A stretch of 11,200 nt of DNA from Oscillospiraceae bacterium. Lineage in GTDB: Bacteria > Bacillota > Clostridia > Oscillospirales > Acutalibacteraceae. The position numbers and the translations under genes were made by a program. Below the pieces are notes generated by a model. The model saw nothing but the letters and a program-made list of their open reading frames with translations, was not told the DNA's origin and made no database searches. Positions 1 through 6,144 of this stretch are shown piece after piece (position 1 is the first letter of the stretch; the number at the start of each line of letters is the position of its first letter). The stretch covers positions 1 to 11,200 of the forward strand of contig JAISWM010000029.1 in assembly GCA_031270785.1 (NCBI GenBank), given 5' to 3'.

Positions 1-492
1 GGAATAAATCTGCAGCACCATATAAGGAATAAAATTGTACACCATACCTAAAATTATTGCACCTCGAGTATTTATTAAGTTTAGTCCATTAAAGCCCAAA
101 GCCCGCAAAAATGAATTGAGCAGACCATTATTTTCTAAAATCGTCATCCAAGCGTACGTCCTTAATAAAAAACTCATCCACATAGGTACCATTAAAATCA
201 TAATTATAATATTTTGTTTTAAAGCGTCTATTTTGGATATAAAGTACGCCATCGGGTACCCCAGCACAAAACATATTAACGTAGATAAAAACCCGAGCCA
301 TATTGATGTGAGAAATACATTAGAATATTTCCCCACATTGATTATATTATCAAAAGTAAAATTTCCGCTTAAATCCGTAAATGAAAACCAGAGTATTAAA
401 ATTAAAGGCGCGACAATAAAAACGGCTAACCACGTCACATACGGCACCATTATTGCTCTATAGCTTAATTTTTTATTTATAATTTTGTTCAT
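1..492 (-). CDS. potB: Spermidine/putrescine ABC transporter permease PotB (partial, 3' end beyond window)
   Basis: Reading the minus strand from the ATG at 492 gives 164 codons without a stop, running off the left edge, so this is the N-terminal part of a longer gene. It starts MNKIINKKLSYRAIMVPYV and has a first membrane segment at about residues 14-36 (WLAVFIVAPLILILWFSF). A soluble stretch and further hydrophobic segments follow, including IIIMILMVPMWMSFLLRTYA and then WMTILENNGLLN. The PxWxSxLLRTYAW block is characteristic of PotB-type binding-protein-dependent permeases. The protein would form the inner-membrane channel of the polyamine importer powered by PotA. Its start codon lies 20 bases inside the end of potA, so the two are almost certainly translationally coupled in one operon; potC and potD would be expected further left. 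Family assignment is confident; substrate preference between spermidine and putrescine is not visible. Confidence 0.9.
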   Translation of the reverse strand, partial: MNKIINKKLSYRAIMVPYVTWLAVFIVAPLILILWFSFTDLSGNFTFDNIINVGKYSNVFLTSIWLGFLSTLICFVLGYPMAYFISKIDALKQNIIIMILMVPMWMSFLLRTYAWMTILENNGLLNSFLRALGFNGLNLINTRGAIILGMVYNFIPYMVLQIYS

Positions 493-1579
493 CATAGAAT
501 TCGTCGCTAAAGGCACTGTAGTCACCCATCTTTCCAGAATAACTTGACTTTTTCATTATGTGTATATCATCCGGATTTAAAACAAGCCCTATTTTATTTC
601 CTTTATCTTTATGCTCTGTTGTTTGCACCATCCACTTAAATCCGTCTATGTCTATTATAATCTCGTTATGAACACCCCTAAACACAGCGGATGAAATACT
701 CCCGGATATATGCCACTTACCGTAGTCGACTACTTTTATATCTTCCGGCCTTATTACTACGTCAACAGGCTCGTTTTTTCTAAAACCTTTGTCCAGGCAT
801 TTAAAAGTCTGCCCTGCAAATTTCACGATATAATCATCTATCATAACACCGTCTAAAATGTTACTTTCCCCTATAAAATCTGCTACAAACGCGTTTTTAG
901 GCTCATCATATATTTTTTTTGGAGACCCTATCTGCTGCACTTTGCCTTCGTCCATTACAACTACGGTATCGGACATTGAAAGCGCTTCCTCTTGATCGTG
1001 CGTTACAAAAATAAAAGTTATACCTGTTTGCACTTGAATTTTTTTAAGCTCTGATTGCATATCTTTTCTAAGCTTTAAATCTAAAGCCCCCAAAGGTTCG
1101 TCCAATAAAAGCACTTTCGGATGATTTGCAAGTGCTCTGGCTATAGCTACCCTTTGCTGCTGCCCGCCGGAAAGAGAACTTATATTTCGATTTATAAAAC
1201 CCGGTAAGTTTACCATGCCAAGCATTTCTTTTACCACTGAGTCTATTTCATCTTTGGATTTTTTTTGTATTTTCATCCCAAAAGCCACATTATCATATAC
1301 GTTTAAATGAGGGAATAAAGAGTATTTCTGAAATATAGTGTTAACCTCGCGTTTATGCGGCGGCAAATTATTAATCTTTTTACCGCTAAAAAATATTTCC
1401 CCTCTGTTAGGGGATAAAAACCCCCCTATTATGCGAAGAATCGTAGTTTTTCCGCATCCGGAGGGTCCGAGCAGCGTAACAAATTCTCCATCCAATATAT
1501 TTAGATGGAGATTATGAAGCACTGTTTCGCTTCCGTAAGACAGCTCAATATCTTTTAAGGTAATAATAGGTTTTTTCAA
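473..1579 (-). CDS. potA: Spermidine/putrescine ABC transporter ATP-binding protein PotA
   Basis: This is the ATPase subunit of the polyamine importer, acting on the cytoplasmic face of the membrane. The 368-residue protein has a complete ABC domain: Walker A GPSGCGKT at 38-45, Q-loop glutamine at 84 (IFQKYSLFPH), signature LSGGQQQRVAIARAL at 136-150, Walker B LLLDEP at 157-162, and switch histidine 194 (FVTHDQEEA). A TOBE-type C-terminal domain with the VVIRPEDI motif follows. The length is close to E. coli PotA (378). I chose a TTG start at 1579 because AAGGAG lies 10 bases upstream and the protein then begins MKKPIITLKDIELSYG, as PotA should. The reading frame stays open another 49 codons upstream, but that extension lacks similarity and overlaps the neighbouring gene. 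It lies 44 bp downstream of the unknown gene and overlaps potB by 20 bp, so co-transcription with both is likely. Confidence 0.95.
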   Translation of the reverse strand: MKKPIITLKDIELSYGSETVLHNLHLNILDGEFVTLLGPSGCGKTTILRIIGGFLSPNRGEIFFSGKKINNLPPHKREVNTIFQKYSLFPHLNVYDNVAFGMKIQKKSKDEIDSVVKEMLGMVNLPGFINRNISSLSGGQQQRVAIARALANHPKVLLLDEPLGALDLKLRKDMQSELKKIQVQTGITFIFVTHDQEEALSMSDTVVVMDEGKVQQIGSPKKIYDEPKNAFVADFIGESNILDGVMIDDYIVKFAGQTFKCLDKGFRKNEPVDVVIRPEDIKVVDYGKWHISGSISSAVFRGVHNEIIIDIDGFKWMVQTTEHKDKGNKIGLVLNPDDIHIMKKSSYSGKMGDYSAFSDEFYDEQNYK

Positions 1580-1623
1580 TAATTTTTGCTCCTTAAACAC
1601 CAAGCTTATTAGCACTATAGTAC

Positions 1624-2217
1624 TTATTTTTTTTCTTGTTTTTTTACAAATACAAATTTTTCTGGTTGATTCCCCAGGACTGTTCCTCGCAAAATAGTAT
1701 CTCCCCAATATGACCCATCGCCCCAAGGAGCAAATATTCGATCTTCTTTAACCCATTTGGCACTATTCTCAAATACGGTTTTGGCACTACTCAAATGCCC
1801 CCGATTTGTGTCGAAAAATGCTCCCGCTATTCTCCCAACTGCTCTCTCAATTTTTCTTCCACTTCCTTCAAAATCACCAATAGCATTTTCACAATTTTCA
1901 AAACACGTTATAAGGCTTTGCTTAGTTTTAGGCAAATTAGTTTGTTGATATGCAACATTAAATGCATTTTTGACACCTGTGAAAAATTTGCTGAGAACAT
2001 TTTTCTTTTTAGAAGTACTTTCAAACGCTTTTTGTTCTGTAATTCCATTAATTATTTTTCTGGCACTATCTATGTTTTTATTTAATGTAGATTTCATCTT
2101 ATTAAAATTTGGATCATCTTTGTAATCTTTAGCCATTGAAGCTATATCTTTTTTAAATGTAGTAAGGGGATCTTTGCCAAAAAACTTCACAGTAGTAAAA
2201 TTAGTAGTAAAAGCCAT
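1624..2217 (-). CDS. Hypothetical protein, 197 residues, no recognised family
   Basis: I do not recognise this protein. The ATG at 2217 is chosen because AGGAG (2230-2226) lies 8 bases upstream; a GTG three codons earlier is possible but would overlap the ribosome binding site. The product begins MAFTTNFTTVKFFGKDPLTT and is lysine-rich with no signal peptide or clear membrane segment. Residues of about 20-150 look mainly helical. One CFENCEN (CxxxC) stretch sits in the middle. The C-terminal third has an odd aromatic/glycine patch, APWGDGSYWGDTILRG, and ends in KKQEKK. It has its own good promoter (2247-2276) and lies between cysS and potA, 44 bp before potA, so transcription probably continues into the polyamine genes. 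A role linked to polyamine uptake cannot be inferred from position alone. A lineage-specific or host-interaction protein is possible. The ORF itself looks real from its ribosome binding site, promoter and codon use. Confidence 0.75.
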   Translation of the reverse strand: MAFTTNFTTVKFFGKDPLTTFKKDIASMAKDYKDDPNFNKMKSTLNKNIDSARKIINGITEQKAFESTSKKKNVLSKFFTGVKNAFNVAYQQTNLPKTKQSLITCFENCENAIGDFEGSGRKIERAVGRIAGAFFDTNRGHLSSAKTVFENSAKWVKEDRIFAPWGDGSYWGDTILRGTVLGNQPEKFVFVKKQEKK

Positions 2218-2246
2218 TTTCAACACTCCTTTTTTTTATTTGATTA

Positions 2247-2276
2247 TCATAATATCACAAAACAAAAAAATATCAA
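2247..2276 (-). promoter_or_regulatory. Sigma-A-type promoter for the hypothetical gene and potAB
   Basis: On the minus strand TTGATA (2276-2271) is followed after 16 bases by TATTAT (2254-2249). A second -10 choice, TATGAT, lies two bases further at an 18-base spacing. The promoter sits in the 71-bp gap right after the cysS stop and about 30 bases before the AGGAG/ATG of the hypothetical gene. The match to TTGACA/TATAAT is 5/6 in each box, the best promoter in the window. It implies that the hypothetical gene and potAB can be transcribed separately from cysS. No convincing intrinsic terminator separates it from cysS. Confidence 0.65.
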
Positions 2277-2288
2277 GTACAATATTTG

Positions 2289-3809
2289 TTAGTTATTTAC
2301 AGACCATTTAACCCCATTTGGCGTATCTTCCAAAATGATGTTTCTGTTTTTCAGGTCTTCTCTAATTTTATCCGCTATGTCCCAATTCCCGTTTTTTCTG
2401 GCTTCTTCCCTTTTATTTATCAAAGATATAATTTCTTCATTATCATCTATTTTTGATTTTCGAGCATATAAAATTCCGAGTATCTTACACAGTTCATCAA
2501 ATAATTTTAATATGCTTAAAAGATCTTCCTTACTAAAACAAATATCTTCTTGGCGATTTAAAATAATATTATATTTTTTAACCATATCAAATATAACCGA
2601 AAGAGCATCCGATGTATTTAAATCGTCTTCCATACATTTTATAAATTTATTTTTAAACTCTGCCAAAATATTATCATTATGCATATAGCTGCTGCTCTTT
2701 AAAAAAGTAAATTGCTCGCGCGGTTTCTCCTTGCCGCCGGTTGGGAGAAAATCATGAAAAACCGGGCACTTTTCAGAAGTACTGATTATATCATCACTGC
2801 AACCACCCGAGTAGCTGTTTTTAATTATAAAATTTAAATTTCCCCTGAATTTATAAAGTCTGTCGAGCGAAGAAATGCACTGAGTCATAATTTCTTCACT
2901 ATAATTAACCGGACTTCTATAGTGAGAGGAAATCATTAAATAACGTATGGGTTCATAGCCGTATCTTTCGGAAATTTCCCTTACAGTAAAAAAATTATTA
3001 AGTGATTTTGACATTTTTTTATCATCAACGTTTATATAACCATTATGAATCCAATAATTAGCAAATTTAACTCCATTTGAACACTCACTTTGAGCAATCT
3101 CATTTTCATGGTGCGGAAAAATCAAGTCTTGGCCGCCGCAGTGCATGTCTATACTATCCCCTAAATATTTTTTAGCCATTACAGAACACTCTATATGCCA
3201 CCCTGGCCTGCCTTCCCCCCAAGGGCTAGTCCAACTTGGTTCCCCTGGTTTGGCCGCTTTCCAAAGAGCAAAATCCAGAGGGTCTTCTTTTATTTCCCCT
3301 ATTTCTACTCTGGCTCCCGATTTTAAGGCGTCTATAGTTTGCTTGGATAGTTTCCCGTATTCGCTGAATTTTCTCGCTCTGAAATATACATCTCCGGTCG
3401 GAACTTTGTAAGCGTATTCTTTTTTTATAAGCTCAGAAATCATACTGATAATCTCAGGTACACACTCGCTTGCTTTAGGGTGCACCGTTGCTTTCATAAC
3501 ATTAAGTCCGGAAGCGTCCTTTTCATATTCTTTTATGTACTTTTCCGATACCTCAGTGCAGCTGATGTTTTCTTCAATAGCTCGTTTAATTATTTTATCG
3601 TCTATATCAGTAAAATTTTGAACAAAATGAACATTGTATCCCGTATATTCTAAAAATCTTCTTAAAACATCAAATACGCATATAGGTCTGGCATTTCCTA
3701 TATGTATATAGTTATATACAGTCGGGCCGCAAGCATATATTGTTGCCTTTTTTGAGTTAATTGGTATAAATTCTTCCTTTTGCCGTGTTAAGGTATTATA
3801 AAATTTCAT
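2289..3809 (-). CDS. cysS: Cysteinyl-tRNA synthetase, with an in-frame repeat-derived insertion
   Basis: This class I synthetase attaches cysteine to tRNA-Cys in the cytoplasm. The 506-residue product has the zinc/active-site Cys27 in YACGPTVYN, the HIGN motif at 36-39, Cys208, His233 and Glu237 as the remaining zinc ligands (HIECS, FPHHENE), and KMSKS at 265-269. The DALR-like helical region contains CMEDDLNTSDAL, and the protein ends ILEDTPNGVKWSVNN, a normal CysS end. The start at 3809 is fixed by GGAGG (3821-3817) 7 bases upstream. An upstream ATG would add 14 residues encoded partly by a repeat element and is rejected. The protein is about 40 residues longer than E. coli (461) or B. subtilis (466) CysS. 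The excess lies at about residues 345-377, between the Rossmann core and the helical domain, where the DNA matches the repeat array at 8012-8857. All catalytic residues are present, so the enzyme is probably active. Confidence 0.97.
   Translation of the reverse strand: MKFYNTLTRQKEEFIPINSKKATIYACGPTVYNYIHIGNARPICVFDVLRRFLEYTGYNVHFVQNFTDIDDKIIKRAIEENISCTEVSEKYIKEYEKDASGLNVMKATVHPKASECVPEIISMISELIKKEYAYKVPTGDVYFRARKFSEYGKLSKQTIDALKSGARVEIGEIKEDPLDFALWKAAKPGEPSWTSPWGEGRPGWHIECSVMAKKYLGDSIDMHCGGQDLIFPHHENEIAQSECSNGVKFANYWIHNGYINVDDKKMSKSLNNFFTVREISERYGYEPIRYLMISSHYRSPVNYSEEIMTQCISSLDRLYKFRGNLNFIIKNSYSGGCSDDIISTSEKCPVFHDFLPTGGKEKPREQFTFLKSSSYMHNDNILAEFKNKFIKCMEDDLNTSDALSVIFDMVKKYNIILNRQEDICFSKEDLLSILKLFDELCKILGILYARKSKIDDNEEIISLINKREEARKNGNWDIADKIREDLKNRNIILEDTPNGVKWSVNN
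2683..2771 (-). repeat. Copy of the 143-bp array element inserted in frame in cysS
   Basis: Read on the minus strand, this stretch aligns with the array upstream of the Clp gene. Positions 2714-2683 match 8537-8568 at 29 of 32 bases, including 18 in a row (2714-2697 versus 8537-8554). The other end (2769-2753) resembles the array's GTGCCGTTTTTGTCC block. Between them the C-rich/G-rich hairpin has decayed, but a TTCTCC/GGAGAA stem remains. It encodes about residues 347-376 of CysS, in the same frame as an open frame in the array: both give a GGK(E/D)(K/R) then FTF(L/F)K pattern. The outer limits are approximate and could extend to about 2805. Confidence 0.85.
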
Positions 3810-3834
3810 ATTACGACCTCCGCATATTTTGTTT

Positions 3835-3843
3835 TTTATAGCA
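3835..3843 (-). promoter_or_regulatory. Candidate extended -10 of cysS inside a repeat end
   Basis: On the minus strand TGCTATAAA (3843-3835) has the TGnTATAAT form and lies about 26 bases before the cysS start codon. There is no good -35 box at 16-18 bp upstream, so it would act as an extended -10 promoter. It is built from the terminal inverted repeat of the family A element at 3837-3942. Confidence 0.4.
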
Positions 3844-3942
3844 ATAACCATTTAGAAACGTGGTATTATTTGCGTTTCTTTCCCCCACTAACTCGCGGGG
3901 GAAAAAGCAAAAATGTCACTGTTTTAAAAGGTTTTTGCTATA
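3837..3942. repeat. Family A palindromic element, complete copy
   Basis: A 106-bp element bounded by TATAGCAATAACC on the left and GGTTTTTGCTATA on the right, which are inverted repeats of each other with one mismatch. The centre holds a TTTCCCCC/GGGGGAAA stem. The left arm contains CCATTTAGAAACGTGG, also found in the copies at 6168-6272 and 8298-8390. It sits 27 bp upstream of the cysS start codon. There is no open reading frame of its own, so it looks like a non-autonomous, MITE-like element. Confidence 0.8.
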
Positions 3943-3963
3943 CTATTTCTAATTAAAAATCTG

Positions 3964-4049
3964 GTGGTGCTTCAAATTAGTTGGTAATATCTCCCACCCC
4001 GCCCATGGCGGGGAAAAGGAGAGAATTCAACTATTTTGAAACACGATCC
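3964..4049 (+). repeat. Family B palindromic element, copy 1 (overlaps end of DJ-1 gene)
   Basis: It starts GGTGGTGCTTCAAATTAG, has the core CCCCGCC-CAT-GGCGGGG, and ends with the AATTCAACTATTTTGAAAC block seen in the other B copies. The last 19 bases overlap the 3' end of the gene on the minus strand (4031-4603) and include its stop codon. Confidence 0.75.
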
Positions 4050-4603
4050 AAAATTGTTTCTGAATACTGCATAGAGTTTTTCGCAATTTCTGTTGCCCTA
4101 TTGCCTTTTAAATATTCAAGCAACGCAAAACCAAACTCTATAGCAGTTCCTGGACCTTTTGATGTGACAATATTTCCATCTGTGCAAACAGGGTCGCCTT
4201 GCGATAAAATAGCGCCCTTGAGTTCTTCCTCACAACCCGGATAACAACAAGCTTTTTTCCCTTTCAGTAACCCTGCTTTTCCTAAAATAGTTGGAGCAGC
4301 GCAGATTGCACCTATCAAAATATTATTTTTCACGCAATGGTTTATAACTTCATGAATTTTTGCGTTATTGTATAAATTAGTGGTTCCGGGCAGCCCACCG
4401 GGTAAAATTATAGCTTTTAAATTTTCAGTTGATATGTTTTCGATTTGAATGTCTGTTTTCACTATTAAGCCAAATGAACTTTTGACCGTTTCTTCTTCGC
4501 TGACTCCAACAGTTTTAACATCAAGCTTTGCGCGCTTTAAAATATCAATTGGCGCTATTGCTTCCAACTCTTCAAAACCATTTGCTAAAAATACATAAAT
4601 CAT
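4031..4603 (-). CDS. DJ-1/PfpI (YajL-like) family protein
   Basis: A 190-residue single-domain protein of the DJ-1/ThiJ/PfpI superfamily, cytoplasmic. It starts MIYVFLANGFEELEAIAPID, where Glu14 matches the conserved glutamate of DJ-1 (GxEExE). The nucleophile-elbow motif is GAICAAPTIL with Cys101, and the ILPGG segment is at 66-70. These two residues form the redox-active pair of the family. Members act in stress protection, and glyoxalase or protein deglycase activity has been proposed; which applies here cannot be read from sequence. GGGAG lies 8 bases upstream of the ATG. The usual family end is near MQY; the last residues, including LDRVSK and the TAG, are encoded by family B repeat DNA, so the native C-terminus was probably replaced. 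The gene is divergent from pgsA. Assignment to the family is secure; I give no symbol. Confidence 0.92.
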   Translation of the reverse strand: MIYVFLANGFEELEAIAPIDILKRAKLDVKTVGVSEEETVKSSFGLIVKTDIQIENISTENLKAIILPGGLPGTTNLYNNAKIHEVINHCVKNNILIGAICAAPTILGKAGLLKGKKACCYPGCEEELKGAILSQGDPVCTDGNIVTSKGPGTAIEFGFALLEYLKGNRATEIAKNSMQYSETILDRVSK

Positions 4604-4635
4604 GAAAATCGCTCCCTAAAAATAACTTGAATTTA

Positions 4636-4644
4636 TGCTATAAT
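4636..4644 (+). promoter_or_regulatory. Extended -10 promoter facing pgsA
   Basis: TGCTATAAT is a perfect extended -10 element (TGnTATAAT) on the plus strand. No good -35 is visible at 16-18 bp. The first plus-strand gene downstream is pgsA (4858), leaving a leader of about 200 bases that contains a family A repeat. Confidence 0.45.
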
Positions 4645-4651
4645 GATACCA
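4643..4651 (-). promoter_or_regulatory. Extended -10 promoter facing the DJ-1 gene
   Basis: On the minus strand TGGTATCAT has the extended -10 form and overlaps the plus-strand TATAAT in a near-palindromic block. It lies 40 bases before the DJ-1 start codon. A -35 box is not evident. Confidence 0.35.
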
Positions 4652-4707
4652 TAAATACATAAAAAATGCGATGTTTTGTAAATAATAAAATGGAATGAAG
4701 AAAAACA

Positions 4708-4781
4708 CATTTGTTTTCCCCCACTGCCTCACGGTGGGGGGAAAAGCAAAAATGGCACTGTTTTAAAAGGTCTTTGCTATA
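4708..4781. repeat. Family A palindromic element, left-truncated copy
   Basis: The right part matches the copy at 3837-3942: GCAAAAATGGCACTGTTTTA, then GGTCTTTGCTATA as the terminal repeat. The core stem here is CCCCCAC/GTGGGGG, where other copies have CCCCCGC/GCGGGGG, a paired change that keeps the hairpin. The left terminal repeat is not recognisable; the left limit is approximate. Confidence 0.65.
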
Positions 4782-4797
4782 CTTTGAAGATTAGCTT

Positions 4798-4832
4798 CTT
4801 TCTTTTGGGGGCTACGTTTTTTCAAAAGAAGG
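4798..4832 (+). promoter_or_regulatory. Leader hairpin overlapping an AAGGA sequence before pgsA
   Basis: TTCTTTTG (4800-4807) can pair with CAAAAGAA (4823-4830) across a 15-base loop. The right side of the stem runs into AGAAGGA (4827-4833), which would serve as the ribosome binding site for the alternative pgsA start at 4843. Pairing could limit that start. No known riboswitch class is recognised. Confidence 0.25.
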
Positions 4833-4857
4833 ATAAAATTTGATGAGGAAAAAATTT

Positions 4858-5433
4858 ATGAATTTGCCAAATAAAATTACGCTTATAAGAGTATGTTTTA
4901 TACCTATAATACTGCTTTTTTTACTGTGCAAAAATATTCCAAATAGATATTTTGTGGCATTAATATTTTTTTTAGCTGCTTCCTATACAGATTATTTAGA
5001 TGGATATTTAGCAAGAAAAAGCGGGTTAATTACTAATTTTGGTAAATTTTTAGACCCTCTTGCAGATAAAATATTAATAATATCAATATTAGTGTGTTTT
5101 GTGGAGTTGGGTTTAGTTTACGCTATTGCGGTGATACTAATAATTTTCAGGGAATTTATGGTTACTTCTTTAAGGTTGATAGCGGCAGAGCGCGGAAAAA
5201 TAATTCCGGCGAATTGTTATGGTAAAATAAAAACGATTAGCCAGATGTTATCCATTTTTTTAATTATGCTATCTCAGGGACTGCAAGAAATACTATTACG
5301 ATATAATCTTTTGGGGCACATATGTATTGATTTTATTACTAAAATTAGTAATATTATATTTTATATATCGGCGATATTAACTGTGTTTTCCGGCGTATTA
5401 TATATATATTTCAATAAAAATTATATAAAGTAA
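4858..5433 (+). CDS. pgsA: CDP-diacylglycerol-glycerol-3-phosphate 3-phosphatidyltransferase
   Basis: This integral membrane enzyme makes phosphatidylglycerol phosphate from CDP-diacylglycerol and glycerol-3-phosphate, the committed step to anionic phospholipids. The 191-residue product has the full CDP-alcohol phosphotransferase motif DxxDGxxARx8GxxxDxxxD, with Asp45, Asp48, Asp66 and Asp70 (TDYLDGYLAR, GKFLDPLAD). It also has the GKIKTISQ segment typical of PgsA and several hydrophobic helices. B. subtilis PgsA is 193 residues. I chose the ATG at 4858, which gives the usual MNLPNKITLIR start and has GAGGA 8 bases upstream. An ATG at 4843 with AAGGA 9 bases upstream would add five residues and cannot be excluded. 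The gene stands alone, divergent from the DJ-1 gene, with repeats on both sides. Confidence 0.93.
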   Translation: MNLPNKITLIRVCFIPIILLFLLCKNIPNRYFVALIFFLAASYTDYLDGYLARKSGLITNFGKFLDPLADKILIISILVCFVELGLVYAIAVILIIFREFMVTSLRLIAAERGKIIPANCYGKIKTISQMLSIFLIMLSQGLQEILLRYNLLGHICIDFITKISNIIFYISAILTVFSGVLYIYFNKNYIK

Positions 5434-5498
5434 AACTGCGTTTTGTAGCTGCTGCGTTTAAAAAAAGTCTAAATTCTAGCAATCATCGCCCCGAAAGT

Positions 5499-5585
5499 AG
5501 GCTGCGTCTCAAAACAGTTGAAATCCCTTCTTTCCCCCGCCGAAGGCGGGGGGAAAAAATATTATCAACTAATTTGACCAACAAC
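5499..5585 (-). repeat. Family B palindromic element, copy 2 (inverted)
   Basis: On the minus strand this reads with AAATTAGTTGATAATA, then the core CCCCCGCC-TTC-GGCGGGGG, then GAAGGGATTTCAACTG, matching copies at 6389-6561. It lies 65 bp after pgsA. A-tracts rather than T-tracts follow the hairpin, so it is not a standard terminator. Confidence 0.75.
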
Positions 5586-5587
5586 CA

Positions 5588-5660
5588 AAAATATTTAAAA
5601 CTTCTCCCCCCCGCCTACGGCGGGGGGAAAAATATTATCCACTAATTTAGGTCACAACCC
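5588..5660 (-). repeat. Family B palindromic element, copy 3 (inverted, degenerate end)
   Basis: A second inverted copy directly beside copy 2. On the minus strand it has AAATTAGTGGATAATA and the core CCCCCCGCC-GTA-GGCGGGGGG. The far arm is degenerate (AGTTTTAAATATT). Confidence 0.65.
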
Positions 5661-5868
5661 GGCTCGCGCTTAGTAAAACGGGGCAACCCCCTGGGCTTTG
5701 AACCCTCCTTGAATAAAGGATAAAATTTTAAAAAATTATAAGTATTTTTAATAATACATATTTAAAATAAATTTTTTTGTGAAAAATATAATTTTTTTGA
5801 AGAATATGTGTTGTGATATGAAAAAAATTATGATATATTGCTTAGAGACGTGTAGCTGATATAGTAGA
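5661..5868. other. Gene-free spacer with an AT-rich tract
   Basis: No gene is seen here. The first 50 bases are GC-richer and include a small GGGG-CAA-CCCC hairpin; no tRNA fold could be built around it. From about 5706 to 5840 the sequence is almost entirely A and T, with poly-T and poly-A runs, before a candidate promoter. The short reading frames are at most a dozen or so codons and lack ribosome binding sites. Confidence 0.5.
5811..5839 (+). promoter_or_regulatory. Candidate promoter facing the repeat region
   Basis: TTGTGA (5811-5816), a 17-base spacer, and TATATT (5834-5839), preceded by a very AT-rich tract that could act as an UP element. The nearest downstream gene is cvpA, almost 800 bases away; the intervening DNA is inverted repeats. 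It could drive a noncoding transcript or a long leader. Confidence 0.3.
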
Positions 5869-5907
5869 CCTGCCCGTAAACTTTACAAATTGCAATCAAA
5901 ATCGATG

Positions 5908-5997
5908 GGTAGTGGTCCAAATTAATTGATAATATCTTGCTTCCCCGCTTATGGCGGGGGCGAAAGAAGGAATTTCAAATATTTTAAGACATGACCA
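5908..5997 (+). repeat. Family B palindromic element, copy 4
   Basis: It begins GGTAGTGGTCCAAATTAATTG, has the core CCCCGCT-TAT-GGCGGGG, and ends GAATTTCAAATATTTT then GACATGACC. It is nearly identical at both ends to the copies at 6056 and 7897. Confidence 0.8.
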
Positions 5998-6055
5998 GAT
6001 TTTGATGCAAAGCCATTTTTTAAGTGATGCATTTTTTGATAGTTTGCGCTTTGTG

Positions 6056-6144
6056 GGTGGTAGTCCAAATTAATTGATAATATTTTTCCTCCTCGCTTAT
6101 GGCGGGGGTGAAAGAAGGAATTTCAAATATTTTGCGACATGACC
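6056..6144 (+). repeat. Family B palindromic element, copy 5
   Basis: It begins GGTGGTAGTCCAAATTAATT, has a partly decayed core (CTCGCTTATGGCGGGGG) and ends GAATTTCAAATATTTTGCGA then CATGACC. It is a direct repeat of copy 4, 148 bp away. Confidence 0.8.

Noticed and set aside
35..463. 142-codon open reading frame on the plus strand at the left edge
   Set aside because: It is the antisense shadow of potB, which reads on the minus strand with conserved permease motifs.
1580..1726. N-terminal extension of potA to an ATG at 1726
   Set aside because: The extra 49 residues have no similarity to PotA, overlap the hypothetical gene, and the TTG at 1579 has a good AAGGAG and yields the standard PotA start.
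2250..2289. Terminator between cysS and the hypothetical gene
   Set aside because: Only a 5-bp AT-only stem precedes the T-run, and the same bases form the promoter of the next gene.
3810..3851. N-terminal extension of cysS to 3851
   Set aside because: The 14 extra residues are partly encoded by the family A element, and GGAGG sits exactly before the ATG at 3809.
5499..5660. GC-rich hairpins after pgsA (and after the second phosphatidyltransferase) as intrinsic terminators
   Set aside because: The stems are strong, but on either strand the bases after the hairpin are A-rich or mixed, not a T-tract, and the same hairpins are found between promoters and genes and within the repeat array. They are explained as repeat cores.
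5661..5720. tRNA or other small RNA gene in the GC-richer patch after the B elements
   Set aside because: The GGGGCAACCCC and GGGCTTTGAACCC stretches looked tRNA-like, but no acceptor, anticodon and T stems with proper spacing could be built.
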